From Hirudo medicinalis (Eukaryota; Annelida; Clitellata; Hirudinida; Hirudinidae): a stretch of 64,000 bases of DNA. The first letter of the stretch is position 1. Each line of letters opens with the position of its first letter. The notes under the pieces are model-generated. The model saw only the letters and a program-made list of their open reading frames with translations, was not told the DNA's origin and did no database searches. Location of the stretch: NCBI GenBank assembly GCA_011800805.1, contig MPNW01000045.1:39051-103050 (forward strand). The letters are read 5' to 3'. The position numbers and the translations under genes are program-made. Below, one piece after another: positions 41,201-57,300 of this stretch.

Positions 41201-44200
41201 AGTTTTGTTCCGTCATGTTGAGTTCTTTCAATTTTAATTCATCAACTTTTATTGCTACTTATTTCATCTATAAAGCACCATAATTCTTTGAGGCGCAGTT
41301 GGAACTCTGTTGCATAAAAAACAAAAATTGTTGTACTAAAATGTTGTATATGTTAAATGAATCTTTAACAATAATTATTTAATAATTAATAATAATTTAA
41401 AAAACTTATTAATCATTATTTTAAATGTGGTTTTCTTATTACAAATTTTAATCCTTTTTCCATGCCTTCAGATGCTTGGTAAGTAAGCATTACCAGCTAG
41501 GTGACCACTTGCGTTACTTTTTTTGCTAAAGCATTGGATGCCTAAGTTAACACTTGCTTAGTCGGTGGTTTTATTTCATCTAATTTTTGACGTTTTAATG
41601 CGCTGTAATATTTTTTAATAACTTTTTTCTAAATATTATCATTAATCTTATATTATTGTAAATGGAACTAATTTTTGTTGCTTATTCGACTCGCAATGCA
41701 GACAAGTCGGAGAGTTCGTTCTGCAGATCTCACAGCTCAAGTACTGCCAGCTTAGAAAATGTTAATAAAGAGTCTATAGTTTGTTTGGTGTTCGCCGATG
41801 CTTACACAAGAAAAACTGGTTAGTAGTTGATTTGCTATTATTAGCTAAATTGACTAATTCATGAGATCGCAGACAATCAACAATTAGATCACAGATTTCA
41901 TTATATGGTTTATCAATACCTATGATATCTTCTTGCCAATTGGTGACTTTAAAAACCCAATAAACTGGAATTTATGTTTCAATAAAACAAATTTGGTTTG
42001 AAAAACCTGAATGTTGTGGTAAGTGCTTTATGATGTTTAAAATTCTAAACATGTGTATTTTTGTCTTATTTCAAAATTAGATGCACTGACATGCCCCTGT
42101 CTATGGCTAGGGACTAGTCTTGGCACAGTGCTTGTCATTTCATTGACCCTGCCCTTAGACATCGATTTAAGAAGAAGGGAGCCAGTCATCATCTCTCCTA
42201 GTGGTAATTGTAATTGTATGATCTTTTGAGTGCCTTATGTATCCAAGTAGGATGCGAAGGCACTTTTTAATTAATGTGCCATTTATATAGTTCCCCTATC
42301 CTGGCTACTATAGACAAGACATTTGATGGGTATGGATTAAAGTAGTTTGTGAATGAAAGTGGTCCTTAGCGAGTGGTAGATGGATGGTGTTGACAGGATG
42401 CAAAGCAGTTTTTGCAATGCACAAAAGTTCACACTGTTGTTCTAGGCTGCGATCAGTAAGAAAAAATCCAATGGCCAATACTAGTGATGCTGGCTGTGAA
42501 GAAGTTGAGTCTATGGGCTACATTGTTCAGAATTGCCACAGAACCAATGGTCTCCTCACAGAAGACATGATGCCATAGTCCAAATGCTAGAAACATGACT
42601 GAAGGAAAAAGGCTATGTCACAAAGTTGGAACTCAGAATTCCAATGGTGCTAGGAATAAGAATTCTAGATCTTTGTGCTTGGTGCAGATCGGAATACATT
42701 GTTTGAGATATGGCCAGATCAAATTTAAGGTGAATAAGTATGGCAAAACAAACATTCACAGATGAAGCAAAACAATCCGATTGTTGATGCAGGAAGGCAA
42801 AAAGGGTTGGTCACAGCTCTCATATTGAGTTGGAGGGGTTGTAGTCTCTTGGAAGTCCTGGAATTTTTGGAAAGCACATGATGTCCATTAAAGTGTTGCT
42901 GGAGAAGATTATAAGATCTTGAAGTTCTTCAAACACAGTACTTGGAGAGGACATGGAAGAAGAGGTTGAAGACTGACGACAGACAAACAGTACTTTTAAT
43001 ATTGCATGACAAGAATTGCTTATAAAAGATAGTTCGCTTAACTGTTTTGACAAATTTCTTTGTTCAAAATTGCAGCAGTGTTCATATTGTGATCCTTCTG
43101 AGGACCTTAAACATTATGGTGTTGTTTTGTGATGACAGTTTTATTGAGGATGTTTTAAGGCTGAATAAAATATTCCTATTATTATTATTATTATTAATTA
43201 CCGGCAAGGGTGAACCCCTCACTGGATTGTACAGTGAACAATATGGAAAGCAAAGCAACAAAATAACATCCACAAAATCAAATGTCATAATCTCTGTCAT
43301 CATAATAATGCTGTGGTGACATAAACATTGCTATGCCAAGTTGGATTTTGATTCAAGTTATTTCTATAGATCTGGTCCAATTGCTTGAAATGTCCTTTGT
43401 ACTAATACTCGACTTAGTATCTTAACTAGATTTCAAACCAAATTTTTATTGATTCTTAAGAGCAATTAATTCAAAAAGATGCATTTCATTCCTGTTCTTT
43501 TCTAGGTACGATATTCCGTATAAAAGGATCCATCCTGACTATATCCTTTCTGGATTGCAATGGCATTCTTATACCGACAGTGGCTGAGCAATGGAAAGAC
43601 ACCAACAACAAGGACTCTGTCAAGGAGGAGAGAAGATCACCATATAATAGTAATGGTTGATTTAACTGTATAGAAAATATTTGTGATAACCTGAAAATTA
43701 AAACAAATTTGTTTTTGAATTAATTGCAATAAAATTCCTCTAAATTAAAAAAATTTTGCTAAACAAGTTTTCATTAAAAATGAAGAAAAACATACAAATG
43801 CTTCTTAAAGATAAACTCTATGGTATTTTATTCTGAAAAATTATTAATTTAAAATTAAAGTCAAACAATGTCATGATTAGTGATTAAGTTGCTAAATCAT
43901 TAATATTTCTATATAAGCTTATACTACGACAGGACAATCTCCAGCTCTGAAGGGTCGGATGTCTCCTAGCTCTTCAATTGAGATGACTACTGATAAACAG
44001 TACTCGATAATCTGCTCTGAAAAACAAGCCAGGGTCATCATCATAACATTATAATTAACTGCTATTAAATAAAAATATTTGTTTCTTGCATCGTGGATGA
44101 TCCCATTGTCAAAAAACATTAACAGTTACTAATGTTATTGTGCACTAATTTAATATTTTTCATTTAGAAGTTAATATGCTTGAGAAACAGAATTAGTTGA

Positions 44201-46034
44201 TATGATGCAAATCTATGCTTTGCATGCAGGTCATATCACTCCCTTCACAAACTTGTGTGCACAAGGTGAAGGTCACTGAAACATCGTGTGTGGCAAGAGC
44301 TGACATAATCTCTTTCAGAGGTGGGAAAATTTATCATAACAATGCTATTAATGTAATAATAACACATTGACAGCATTAATGTTCTGCTTAACAGAATGGA
44401 TGTTAATCAAGTAGCAAGCCATTAATATTTATGTATGACAGCAATATTAAGATAATAATAACAATTATGTTAGTTACTTGCTTCTGTAGGTGGTTGAGAA
44501 CATGATGGTTTTCAGCATCTTTGTTTCTTAAGGATGTCAGTTGTACACTTTATAAAAAAAAGTAATTATTGATGCATTGCATTACAGATAGTGTATGCCT
44601 GACTTGTTATGTGGCCAATGGACACGTTGTAGTATTTAGTTTACCCAGCCTCAAGCCCTTGCTGGATGTGGATTGCATCAGCACCCCCAACATTAGGTAT
44701 GTTTGGAAAATTGTCCATGTTATATCTTCAGGTTTTAATCTATTATTTAAATATATCCTATCTATCAGAGTGGCAAAAACCATCTGCTTTTCGAACAATG
44801 GCAATGGCATTTACATGTGTTCACCAAATGAAATTCAGAAAATCACTCTCTCTGCAGATACATGGTGAGCACTAGGATGGCAAAGGTGGTATCAGTAATG
44901 ATGGTAGCTTAGAGCCTGTGAAGTTGGCTACATTAAACATATGCTATGTTATATGGTGTTGATCTTTGTTTATCAAAAACATTGCCTGCATCAAAACCAT
45001 TAGGTCACCATGTGGTTTGCTTTCTTGCTAAGTGAGTTTAGCAGAGCTATTTATGATAGAATCAGTTAAACAATTATGCACTTTATATTAGCTATACCAG
45101 TTTGTATTTGATATGTAGCAAGAGAGTGAGTAAGTGATGATTGATTGATTAATTGATTGAAAGTGACATCATAAAGGAAGGCATGAAGGACCTATTTCTT
45201 CCCTGCAATATCCCTGAGGCTCCAAAGCAGAGCTTTTTCAAAAATCTGTTTGGGGGCCCGACAACTGCAGTTGATAGAGAGGAATTGTGTGAGACATCCT
45301 TCTTCAATTGGTTGTAAATTAATTAAATATGAATAGTTTAATTTAAATGATGCCTTAAACATTGAGTTTATATATCATTTGAGTATTGTCTTTGTAACCC
45401 AGCTGGCATTGCTATAGTCAACAAAAAGCACCTCTGAGGATATGATTTTGTGAAATGTAATATTTTTAATTTTTACTCTAATTACCTCTGAGTTTTCAAA
45501 CATTTACTTTAGTTGGAGAAAGCAGTGGGAAACCTTCAAAAGGTACGACAAAATACACTCCTGGTCCTGCTGGTCTTTTCCAGGAAGTAAATTCTGCCAC
45601 TTCAGAGATTGCCAGGGCAAAATTGGTGCGTGTGAGCAATTGTAGTAAAATTCTCATTTTAATTTAAAAGTTTGATAAAACATGACAAACCTTTTCATAC
45701 ACTTCCATCACATTTTCTGATTCATGAAAATACTCTAAGAAAACCATTGTGTTGCAATTTACTGTTCAATGTTGTTTGGCTACAACAACACAAGCTTGTA
45801 CAAGTAAACACAATAATAGTTCTGGTAGCAATAATGTTACCCTTGTACTTATAACACTAATAATTAACCTTAGTTAACTAATAGCTAACCTTTTAGGCTG
45901 CTATGGAGAGGGGTGAAAAACTTGGAGAATTGGATGAAAGGACAGAAAGAATGAAAATGGAGGCAGAGATGTTTTCACAAACTGCTCATCAACTCAAGAC
46001 AAAGTACAAGGACAAGAAGTGGTACCAGTTTTAG
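23257..46034 (+). CDS. STXBP5: Tomosyn (syntaxin-binding protein 5), complete
   Basis: Tomosyn binds syntaxin and SNAP25 and inhibits SNARE-driven exocytosis. Exons: 23257-23397, 24073-24170, 28273-28354, 32516-32616, 32959-33093, 33338-33401, 33570-33653, 33930-34053, 34729-34804, 35150-35298, 35556-35628, 35795-35942, 36089-36156, 36708-36748, 36812-37014, 37199-37348, 37884-38029, 38566-38654, 38725-38852, about 40090-41130, about 41702-41818, 42081-42203, 43506-43655, 43933-44033, 44230-44320, 44588-44696, 44769-44864, 45164-45288, 45513-45625, 45897-46034. That gives about 1430-1460 aa, against about 1150 in human tomosyn. The two WD40 propellers are clear (FQSKWLYIGTERGN, HADGSIKFWDASS). 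The C-terminal R-SNARE motif keeps the layer-0 Arg (GELDERTERM) and ends KYKDKKWYQF. The extra length is one large linker exon. Its 3' boundary is uncertain: GT sites at about 41056, 41128 and 41198 are possible. A second in-frame ATG at 23278 may be the real start. Confidence 0.95.
24362..25830 (-). mobile_element. Decayed LINE (CR1/L2-like reverse transcriptase), antisense in tomosyn intron 2
   Basis: Read on the minus strand, broken frames give the ordered blocks of a non-LTR reverse transcriptase: a KKPSLD...IPISNLSTMSKL-type fingers block (about 25.57-25.68 kb), VPQGFVLGPLLF (about 25.25 kb), YADDTSLF (about 25.16-25.18 kb) and, at 24.38-24.60 kb, the C-terminal GFSYASPAVWNAQPP block. 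The 3' end is GGCGCCTTATAAATTTATT followed by an ATT-type tail at 24362-24377. Frameshifts and stops make it inactive. The endonuclease end is missing. Confidence 0.88.
26219..27126 (-). pseudogene. Unidentified coding-like relic in tomosyn intron 2
   Basis: On the minus strand, a 118-codon frame (26770-27126) and a 65-codon frame (26219-26416) are linked by frames with scattered stops, giving coding-like composition over 0.9 kb (for example NSSLLDLLNKLASVFQRPP and EKFANAELNASLTIIEEITP). I recognise no family. It could be a decayed retrocopy or part of a transposon. It is antisense to tomosyn, next to the LINE relic. Confidence 0.35.
30185..30605 (-). mobile_element. LINE 3' fragment, antisense in tomosyn intron 3
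   Basis: On the minus strand the frame opens with NLHWLRIKQSILQ, then SPSRQTPSTSS and TWNDVPRHVKSSETVASLK. This is the C-terminal LHWLPV...WNxLP...LKxxLK pattern of CR1/L2-type reverse transcriptases. Only the last 110 or so codons remain, with small frameshifts. Its sequence differs from the LINE at 24.4-25.8 kb, so it is a separate insertion of a related family. Confidence 0.75.
31060..31303 (-). mobile_element. Tc1/mariner transposase N-terminal relic
   Basis: On the minus strand, from ATG at 31301-31303: MGRDKTLSENEKGRIEG, a frameshift, then SKIAKELNRSINVISNYF, a stop, then GIKKSPGRKKKLSAKQ. This is the paired helix-turn-helix start of Tc1-like transposases with its GRPKK-type linker. 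The catalytic DDE part is not next to it. It is non-functional. Confidence 0.82.
31420..31700. repeat. Sequence with repeated element-end motif
   Basis: A motif close to ATGYACTTTCTATCTAT occurs twice here (about 31485-31502 and 31658-31675) and again at about 51825-51842 and 56862-56879. At 31.4 kb it lies close to a Tc1 relic, and at 56.9 kb close to another. It is probably the end of the same transposon family. Confidence 0.55.
42216..42290 (+). repeat. Dispersed repeat, copy B
   Basis: Plus-strand copy of the repeat at 19245-19335, in opposite orientation: GATCTTTTGAGTGCCTTATG, AGGATGCGAAGGCACTTTTT and CCATTTATATAG in the same order. It begins 13 bases after the donor of tomosyn exon 42081-42203. 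Confidence 0.75.
42360..43005 (+). mobile_element. R2/NeSL-type retrotransposon relic (zinc knuckle and restriction-like endonuclease end)
   Basis: Broken plus frames give GCEEVESMGYIVQNCHRTNG, the CCHC-type C-HI-C knuckle that follows the reverse transcriptase in R2-like elements. Shifted frames follow with MLET.LKEKGYVTKLE, PMVLGIRIPDLCAW (the PDL core of the restriction-like endonuclease) and GGVVVSWKSWNFWKAHD. The first Cys of the knuckle is lost, and several stops and frameshifts are present. Sense orientation in a tomosyn intron. Confidence 0.7.
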
Positions 46035-46132
46035 AGTGATAGTGCTGTTCTTTAATGAACATGTGAAAATTTCGCTCTCAAATGGTTTTTCTCTACCAGC
46101 AAAGACCTCATTATCTTGTAGAGGATTACATG

Positions 46133-46138
46133 AATAAA
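46133..46138 (+). terminator. Candidate polyadenylation signal for tomosyn
   Basis: AATAAA lies 99 bases after the tomosyn stop codon. It is the first such hexamer downstream in the sense direction. Confidence 0.6.
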
Positions 46139-47265
46139 ACTATTCTTATCAATCTCAATCACTTCTTCAGTTTGTAAACTGTGCTTCTTCCACCTTTTCT
46201 GTGTTTTCTCTCCCATTCAAGTCTCTTCATGCTCACTCTAAATTTCACTCACACATGTATAGGCGGAAGTTGAGATTGTTTAGCAACTAGATTGCCATCT
46301 TTCATGGCCATCTCATTTTTATCAAGCTAGATATTTGATTGTGGTTCATAGGGATTAATGTTGCTTTGTCACATCTTAACTTGATTACCTCTCCAAACCG
46401 ATCACAAATGAAGTCAACGGAAGTATTTCTCCATTACCAGTTTCTTAAAAATATACGCGGAAACTGTATCAGGGCGCGGTCAATGACCGCTATAAAAGAA
46501 TCTTAGCTATGTTTTGTGCCCGAGGCTTACAACTTGAAAACCGTTTCGCGAACATCTGAACTCGTTTTGGGCATGCAGTTGTCGGTGGGGTTTCGTCGCT
46601 AGCAACAACTTGGGTCGAACCGTCTACTAAAGGTAGATATTTCAGAATAATTAGTCTTCAGTTCTCTGAGTTGATGTTTCAGAATTCAATTCACACATTG
46701 CTCAGTCAGTTATGTGAAGCTTCGAACAGCCGTCGACCCCGCCGCAATTTTTTGCTCATCAGTTCGGTTTTCGAGATGCATTTCACGTCTAGTCTAGCTG
46801 TGTGAATAAGCTTCGTGTCACAGTAATTTCTCGATTTCTACAGAGACTCGGATTTTGTTGTAAATTATCGCCGGCTAAACCTCGCTTCCACAGATGCTAA
46901 TCATGGCGTCCAACCTGATCATCCCAGACGCCACCCGGCCGCTTGCAAGCGCGACGAACACACCTCCAATCCACAACGAGTGAATCGCTTTGACACCCAG
47001 CATGAACCACGAGCTTCCTTTGGCACTAGTTTCAATGTTCTGTACTTCGCTCCATGCATTCCGCCGGATAGCAATCGGAAATAAAACATTTCGACGAAAC
47101 AAAAGTAGAAAATAAGTAGAAGTTTGGATGTTTTATCGAGTGATTTATCTTCATTACATTAAGCCTTTCTAACTTTTTTGAATTGATTCCACACACATTT
47201 CCCACACAATCCCACACAAGTCGATCTGGACTTATAGCAAAACCACCAGTCCGAACAATGGAAGT
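46139..47265. other. Region between convergent tomosyn and RBBP4, with a CpG-richer patch
   Basis: From about 46440 to 47050 the DNA is richer in CG dinucleotides than its surroundings. A TATA-like CTATAAAAG lies at about 46490 in the plus direction. Minus frames at 46875-47102 (75 codons) and 47032-47217 are open but match nothing known to me. It may be an unannotated small gene, a promoter or an inserted element. Confidence 0.4.
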
Positions 47266-50868
<3,603 letters not shown>

Positions 50869-51308
50869 GATTCCGAATTATTCAAGAAACGTCGACTGAA
50901 GAGATTTCGTGACTCTAAACCACCGAACCAAAAGCGATCGAGGGAACCGAAAAGTTTACACAAACCGGCCGCCGCGGTTTTTCGTACTCTAACTTCCGCT
51001 GAATCGATACATGAAGTTTATGTAATTATTTTACTATTATTAAAAATGGTTATTTATATTTTTTGCAACAATTGCTAAGAAGCCTGAAAATGTTAGTCAA
51101 GTTAAACAACACTCGGACCTTTTCTTCGTTTCAAAAATCTTTTTTTAAATTTGTTTTAAAATAAATCTAGATGCCACAGCACTGATTTAATAAGTTATTA
51201 AAAACCAAACATGATTGCTGATTGCTTCCAGAAAATGGCGAGGTCGCTGGCTTTTTCACTTTCGGACCAGTGAAACTTTTGTAAATAGGTTGGAAACTTG
51301 AGTGGACG
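50869..51308. promoter_or_regulatory. Shared divergent promoter region of RBBP4 and the TBC gene
   Basis: The start codons of two head-to-head genes are 440 bp apart. The segment near 50885-51005 is CpG-richer (CGATCG, CCGGCCGCCGCGG) and the middle is AT-rich. I see no convincing TATA box. Housekeeping genes often share such CpG-rich bidirectional promoters. Transcription start sites are not visible. Confidence 0.6.
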
Positions 51309-54300
51309 ATGGGTTAGTTACCATTGCTATGTTGCTGGAACGCATATTGATTTAAGTAAGTGAGATCGAGCCAAATTATATGGCAAAATTTTTCCAGATA
51401 AAACCTTGTCGTTCAAGGAAAAAATTTTATTGGCACAAGCAGCCAAAGAGAGAGCAGAAATTATTAGCAAATACGACAAGGTATGTTTAGTTAGAAAGGA
51501 AGTCTGATATTTGTTGACACATTCAACTTGTATACATTACATTTTTTTTAATCAAATCTACTTGCAATCAAGTTTGATGTTCAGCAAGTAAGCCATTTTT
51601 TAAAGATTTAAAGCCGTGTATGAGTTTCATGCATTATTCATTCATTTATTAGTTTGCTATTCCGTTATCAAAGCATTAAAATAAAGATTGTAATATGCTT
51701 TCAGCCTGATGTGCGCATTTTTAAAAAAATGTTCTTGTAAATAATTGGGTTTCATTCAAGTTAGTCATTGTATCACAATAGGACACATATATTTTATATC
51801 TTGTAAAATTTGAACTTCACCCAAAATATGTACTTTCTATTTATGCTGGGCTGATTGCATAGTGCTCAATATTTGTAATGATTTCTTTAATGATTTTTAG
51901 CTAGTCCTTTCAATACATTAACTTATCAGTAGCAATAAAATAATTGGTTTGCTATTCTTCATGCTGAAAGCAAAACATCTAATTTCTTTATTTTCATAAT
52001 TTTATCGAAATGAACATGATTTGTTTGCTAGATTTGTGGATCATTTTTCTTTTCTTCTATTTGTAATTTACATTAATATTTCTTAAGTTTACATTACTTT
52101 AATCTATATTATTTTTTCTACTAAGTGTTAGCTCCAAAAAAGTAACTTATTTTGAATAAATGATATTATGGGAAGCCTTTCTGCATTGTTTTCTCATAAA
52201 TCTGACATATTCTTGGGAAAATGTGATTATTTTAAAGGTCTTACTAATTAACATATTATTAATTCTCAATTTGAATGCAACCATATTTGAAAAATATGGA
52301 ACTGCAACTTGCTGTTGATCTTTCAGGGAAGGGAGAATGTAGTTCGACATGACATCGACCCATGGGAAGATCCTGAATTGCAGGTCTACCATGTCATGGA
52401 CAGATATGGATTTATCCAGTAAGACTGATATTTTGTTTATTAAAGTTTTAATTAATATAAGGGTAGTAATAGATAATTGCATTCTAAGAATGAGTAAGTT
52501 TCAAAGGTAATTTTTCTGATGTTTCCATCGAGTCTTAACACAAACTTTTTTAATTTTATGAATGAATTTAATGAATTTCAGCATCCTATAATGTTAAAAT
52601 TGTTGTTATACAATGTAGATTTATTAATAATATTATGTTTTATTTATTTAAACCATCATACAGATAGAAGGGCCACTAACTAAAAAATAATTTATTGTTC
52701 GGAGTGAAGCAAAAAAAGTACATTAATAGGCTAGTTATGAGTTAAAAATTTTGATAGGTCATCCTGAGTAATCAAAATGACTATATGTGGTATAGTTAAA
52801 AACATCATGCAGTAGGGAGTTCCATATTGTCGTAATTTGATTTGTTAAGAAAAACTTCATAGCATTGGTAGGCGCCTCTGACGCTATGCAAATGGCGCAT
52901 TATAAATTAACTATTATTATTATTATTATTATTATTATCGGTCCTAAAACAATGAGACTTTAACTAGTAAAGGTGGCTCCTTATGGCTGATTAGGTTGAA
53001 AATTGAAATTTATTCAGTAAAACTGACATTTTACTTGTTAAAGTATTAATTATTACAACAATAAGATAATTGGCTATTAAGGATTTCTGTTGGTGTGATT
53101 GATGTTGATGGCTTTTAAATTAAGAAGAGTGATGTTATGCATGAGTTAGGCTAATTAAATCATTCAAAACATGCTGGGAATACTTTGAATAATTTCAAGT
53201 GCATGAAGGAGATTTGGAAATTTAATTTTGAGTTATCATCCAATCTTTATTTACTTTAAACTTTATTCTTGTAAATGAATCTTTTCAAAGGTAATAATGT
53301 TTAGGAAAAAGGTCGCATAATTGTTCATTCAATGATTTACAAATGAATGCATTTACTTTTGTCATTGTGGTTGTATTATATTTAATGAATCAATTTCTAA
53401 ATGCATACTTGTTGATTATTGTACATAATTATATTCATTTACTTTATTATCATTATTCTGGCACTAAACTGGTAAAATTATTAAAGTCCCAACAGCCACT
53501 CATATATTTTAGAGAGTTGAATCTCTTAGTGCTCCTTTGCCTAAACAGATTGTGCATCATGTTTTCCCTTAAAATATCGTACTAATGGTGGAAAGACAAT
53601 TTTATCTTAGCTCACTTGCATTTCCAAATGACACCTACTTTTTTTGCAATGACTAAATAATCAATTAGTTCATAAATTAAAGTGAAGGCTATCACAAGTT
53701 AAATAGTTTAATGTGAATAGTGTTCTTTGTCAAAGCAGCAAAGTCTGAGCTGCTTCAACTAGTCTTCACTCTGTATCATTTTTTATTTTTTATTAGTGCC
53801 TGTTTTTTTCAAGTTAGTCTTTATGTCAGTTCCCCTTTCTCGAGTTTTTCATTAAATAAATAATCATCTACAAATTCATATCCAATTAATACCATAATTT
53901 CTAAACTTTCAGTGAAAAGCCTTTGGAAAAAGATAATGAAAAGGTATGGACGTTATTCGTGTCACTATATAATTACATTAAATGATTATAATTATTAACT
54001 TGCTGCTATTACTACTTTGTTTGGTATCTTAACATTAGGTAATGTTATTAAAATTCTCAAGTTAATGATTGCTTGCAAACCAGCTTTCTTAAATCTTTTT
54101 GAACTGACTGAATGAGCTGATAATTGGTTATTTATCACCCAATCTGATAAAATGTTCAAAATTTCTTAAGAGAGACATTTTTAGATTTTAGTTGCCAGTT
54201 AAGTGTTATTGTTATTGACGTTGCTGTCTCTATGCAGTCAAAGATGGCAGAAATTGCCAGGTCCAAGAAGTGGGTCAAAATGTTGCAGGAGGAAAGCTGG

Positions 54301-57300
54301 CAACGTTATTATCCTGGTGATAAGGTTGGTGATGTTGCATTAGAGTGGACAAATATCTTGAAGCATATCTTTACTTACTTCAGTCTACTTCAATTCAGCT
54401 CACCAGAAGGATCTACAAAGGAATTCCACTTGCTGTTCGAGGTTCAGCCTGGTCAAAGCTTCTCAACATCCCAAAAATGCTAGCTGAAAATGAAGGAGTT
54501 TACGAAGTAAGTGCTAGCAAGAATTATTATTGATTGTATTGAGGTATTCTTATTATTTAACGACATGCGGCTCAATGTGTAGAGAATGAAGATGATTGGT
54601 CGCAAGTGGTCTCTCGAAGTGAGGCAGGTGGACCTAGATGTCAACAGAACATTTCGAGATCATGTCATGTTCAGGAAAAGATATGATGTTAAGTAAGTCA
54701 TTAGAAGAGTTATTAATTATTATGACATTCTTTTGCACTTATTATTGTTAATATTTGTAATATATTTTATTATTATCATTATCATTTGTGCTTTAACTTA
54801 GGCAACAGGCCCTATTCAATGTTCTTGTTGCTTATTCAATGTACAACTCAGAAGTTGGGTATTGCCAAGGGATGAGCCAAATAGCTGCATTGGTGCTTAT
54901 GTATCTCAATGAGGAGGTAATTTCATGACATTGATAGTGAATGAAAGTTTTACTTATAATTATCTTTGCAGGATGCATTTTGGGCGCTGGTCAGTCTATT
55001 GAATGGAGACAGACATAGAATGCATGGTACCATTGCCATCTTAGTTTTAAATTATTTTTGAATTTGCTCCTGTTCTGGGAGTTTTGACATTTTAGCTACT
55101 TAGTCCTAATCCCATGAAAACACTCAAAGTATTTGTCTATAAATTATAGCCTAATCGCATTTTTTGTAATTTGTTTGGTAAATGACTCACAAAATGCTTC
55201 TAGAATTTATTGATGTTTTAGGGCATTTTGTAAATAATAATAATATATGTAATATATAACGTAAATAATAATAATAATAATAATAATAATTGTAAGTTCA
55301 TTTGTGTAGTCAGACCATTAAGGAAAAGTTATAAAGCTTAATTAATCTCTATTTCCAAATTAATTTATGAATGAAATACACTCTAAATGTTTTTAAATGA
55401 AATCCATTCTAAGCTTTAGAAGGATCAACCAAATAGTTGGAAAACACCAAAATCTTGTCTTGAATCTTCAAAACATTGTTGGAAAATTATTTTTTGTGTA
55501 GATTTGAATTTTATGTGGCCTTGTAATATATATTTGTATGTAAGTAAGGCTTATTATTATTATTTATTATTATTAAAGCTTATTGTGAATAAAATTATTA
55601 TAATTCAATCTGAGGGCAAGCATTCCCAATTGAATGGATATTGAAATAAACCAGGGGTCTGCAAAGTAGTACGTTAGGTTTATTGCACAAGTATTCAGTT
55701 ATTCGAACTGAATAATCAAGTCGAGTATCTGAGATTCTGGATTGTCTTCGCTACTTTTGCACTATTATGAAACTGACTACTTAAGCATCAAAAGACACTG
55801 AATATTTCCATGGACCAATATAAATTTACTTATTCTCTAATTATTTTATTTAATTATGCACCAGGGTTTTAACAATATCAAATGAATAGGCTGGAAAATT
55901 CATAAGGGCTTTGTTATTTCTTTAAAGAAATTTTGTCATTTTGGAAGTTTCAAGCATGCATTATCTTGTTGAAATTCATAATAGGTTTACTTGTATTCTT
56001 TAAAAAAAGTAATTTTCAGAATATAAAATGGTGATGCTTAATCCTAACTCTTCTAATTTGAAATTTCTTTATGAATCATTACTTATCTAGCTTCCTTGTT
56101 TCCATGATTTTGCTAAAAATGTTTCCTTTTAATTTTTTGAGGATGCTAATGACTATCAGACCAAGGTTGGTTATTTTTCATGGGAGGAAATGTAGCAAGG
56201 TCATATTGTTTTTAGGTGGTCTTCTCATGAGCTGGATAACATTGAAATAATTTTCATCATGTTATTAAATCAAATAAAATGAAATTATGACATACTTTGT
56301 CCCTTCTTTTCTATTATATCAATGCATCTTGATTTCGTTGATGTCAGCAGTTGTTCCAGGTATTCTTTTTGTAAGATTTTCCAGGCCTCAATTATTGGCT
56401 CTTGCAATAACAGTTAAATAATGTTTTCCATTACAATATATCTGCCCTGACGGAGTCCCCGAAACATTTCCTATAGTATTTAAGTCCGCAGGACATGCTG
56501 GCCATTCCATGATGTTCTTTTTTCTTCGTGGAATAATGCCATCATCTTTTTTGAGGTGTGAACAGGGCACTGTCCTGCTGAAAATCAAAGTCACTTTCAT
56601 GGTGACCTTTAGTGAAGGGAATGAGAATACTTGAGATGGTTTTGATATAGTCTTTGGAGGCCTGTTTTCTCCTCAGGAAAGTTAATTCAGTCTGACCTCA
56701 TCGTTGAGATCGTCTTAGATGTCAGACAAAACTTTTAATTTGCTGTACTTGATGTACTTTTGATTAGCTGATGAAATACAAATTTTAAAGAACTATTTAT
56801 GTAACACACTAAAATTTGAGTAATTTTCATAACGCATTAAATTAGATATCTTAAAAAAATACGTACTTTCTATCTATTTTAGACCCATTAAATGATTGAT
56901 TATGCAAATATGTGAAGCCATCCTTAAAGAGATATTGAACAAATTGGCACATCAATTTGCATATCCTGTTAAAAACATATAATAAAATCGTTTTGACTTT
57001 ATTTTAAGATTTTGTAATGGCATTTAAATTATATAACCAAATTTTAGGGTATAAAATTCATATTTAAAGGAGTTATGTGCAAAACATGTGGAGCTCTTAA
57101 ATATATGATGACCACTGTGTTTAACTGTTAATAGTTAATTTTGATTATTGCTATTATTTTTGATAATTTCTGTAAGCTCTGATTCTGACTTTCTGTCTTT
57201 TTGTTGCTTTGTTTGTTTATGTAAATGGATATTTTTTTAGGTATCTTTGAACTTGCAAAATGCATACTATATTTTTAAATTTGAGATGATAACCATCGCA

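Noticed and set aside
40677..41231. Minus frames opposite the large tomosyn exon
   Set aside because: Antisense shadows of a well-supported plus frame.
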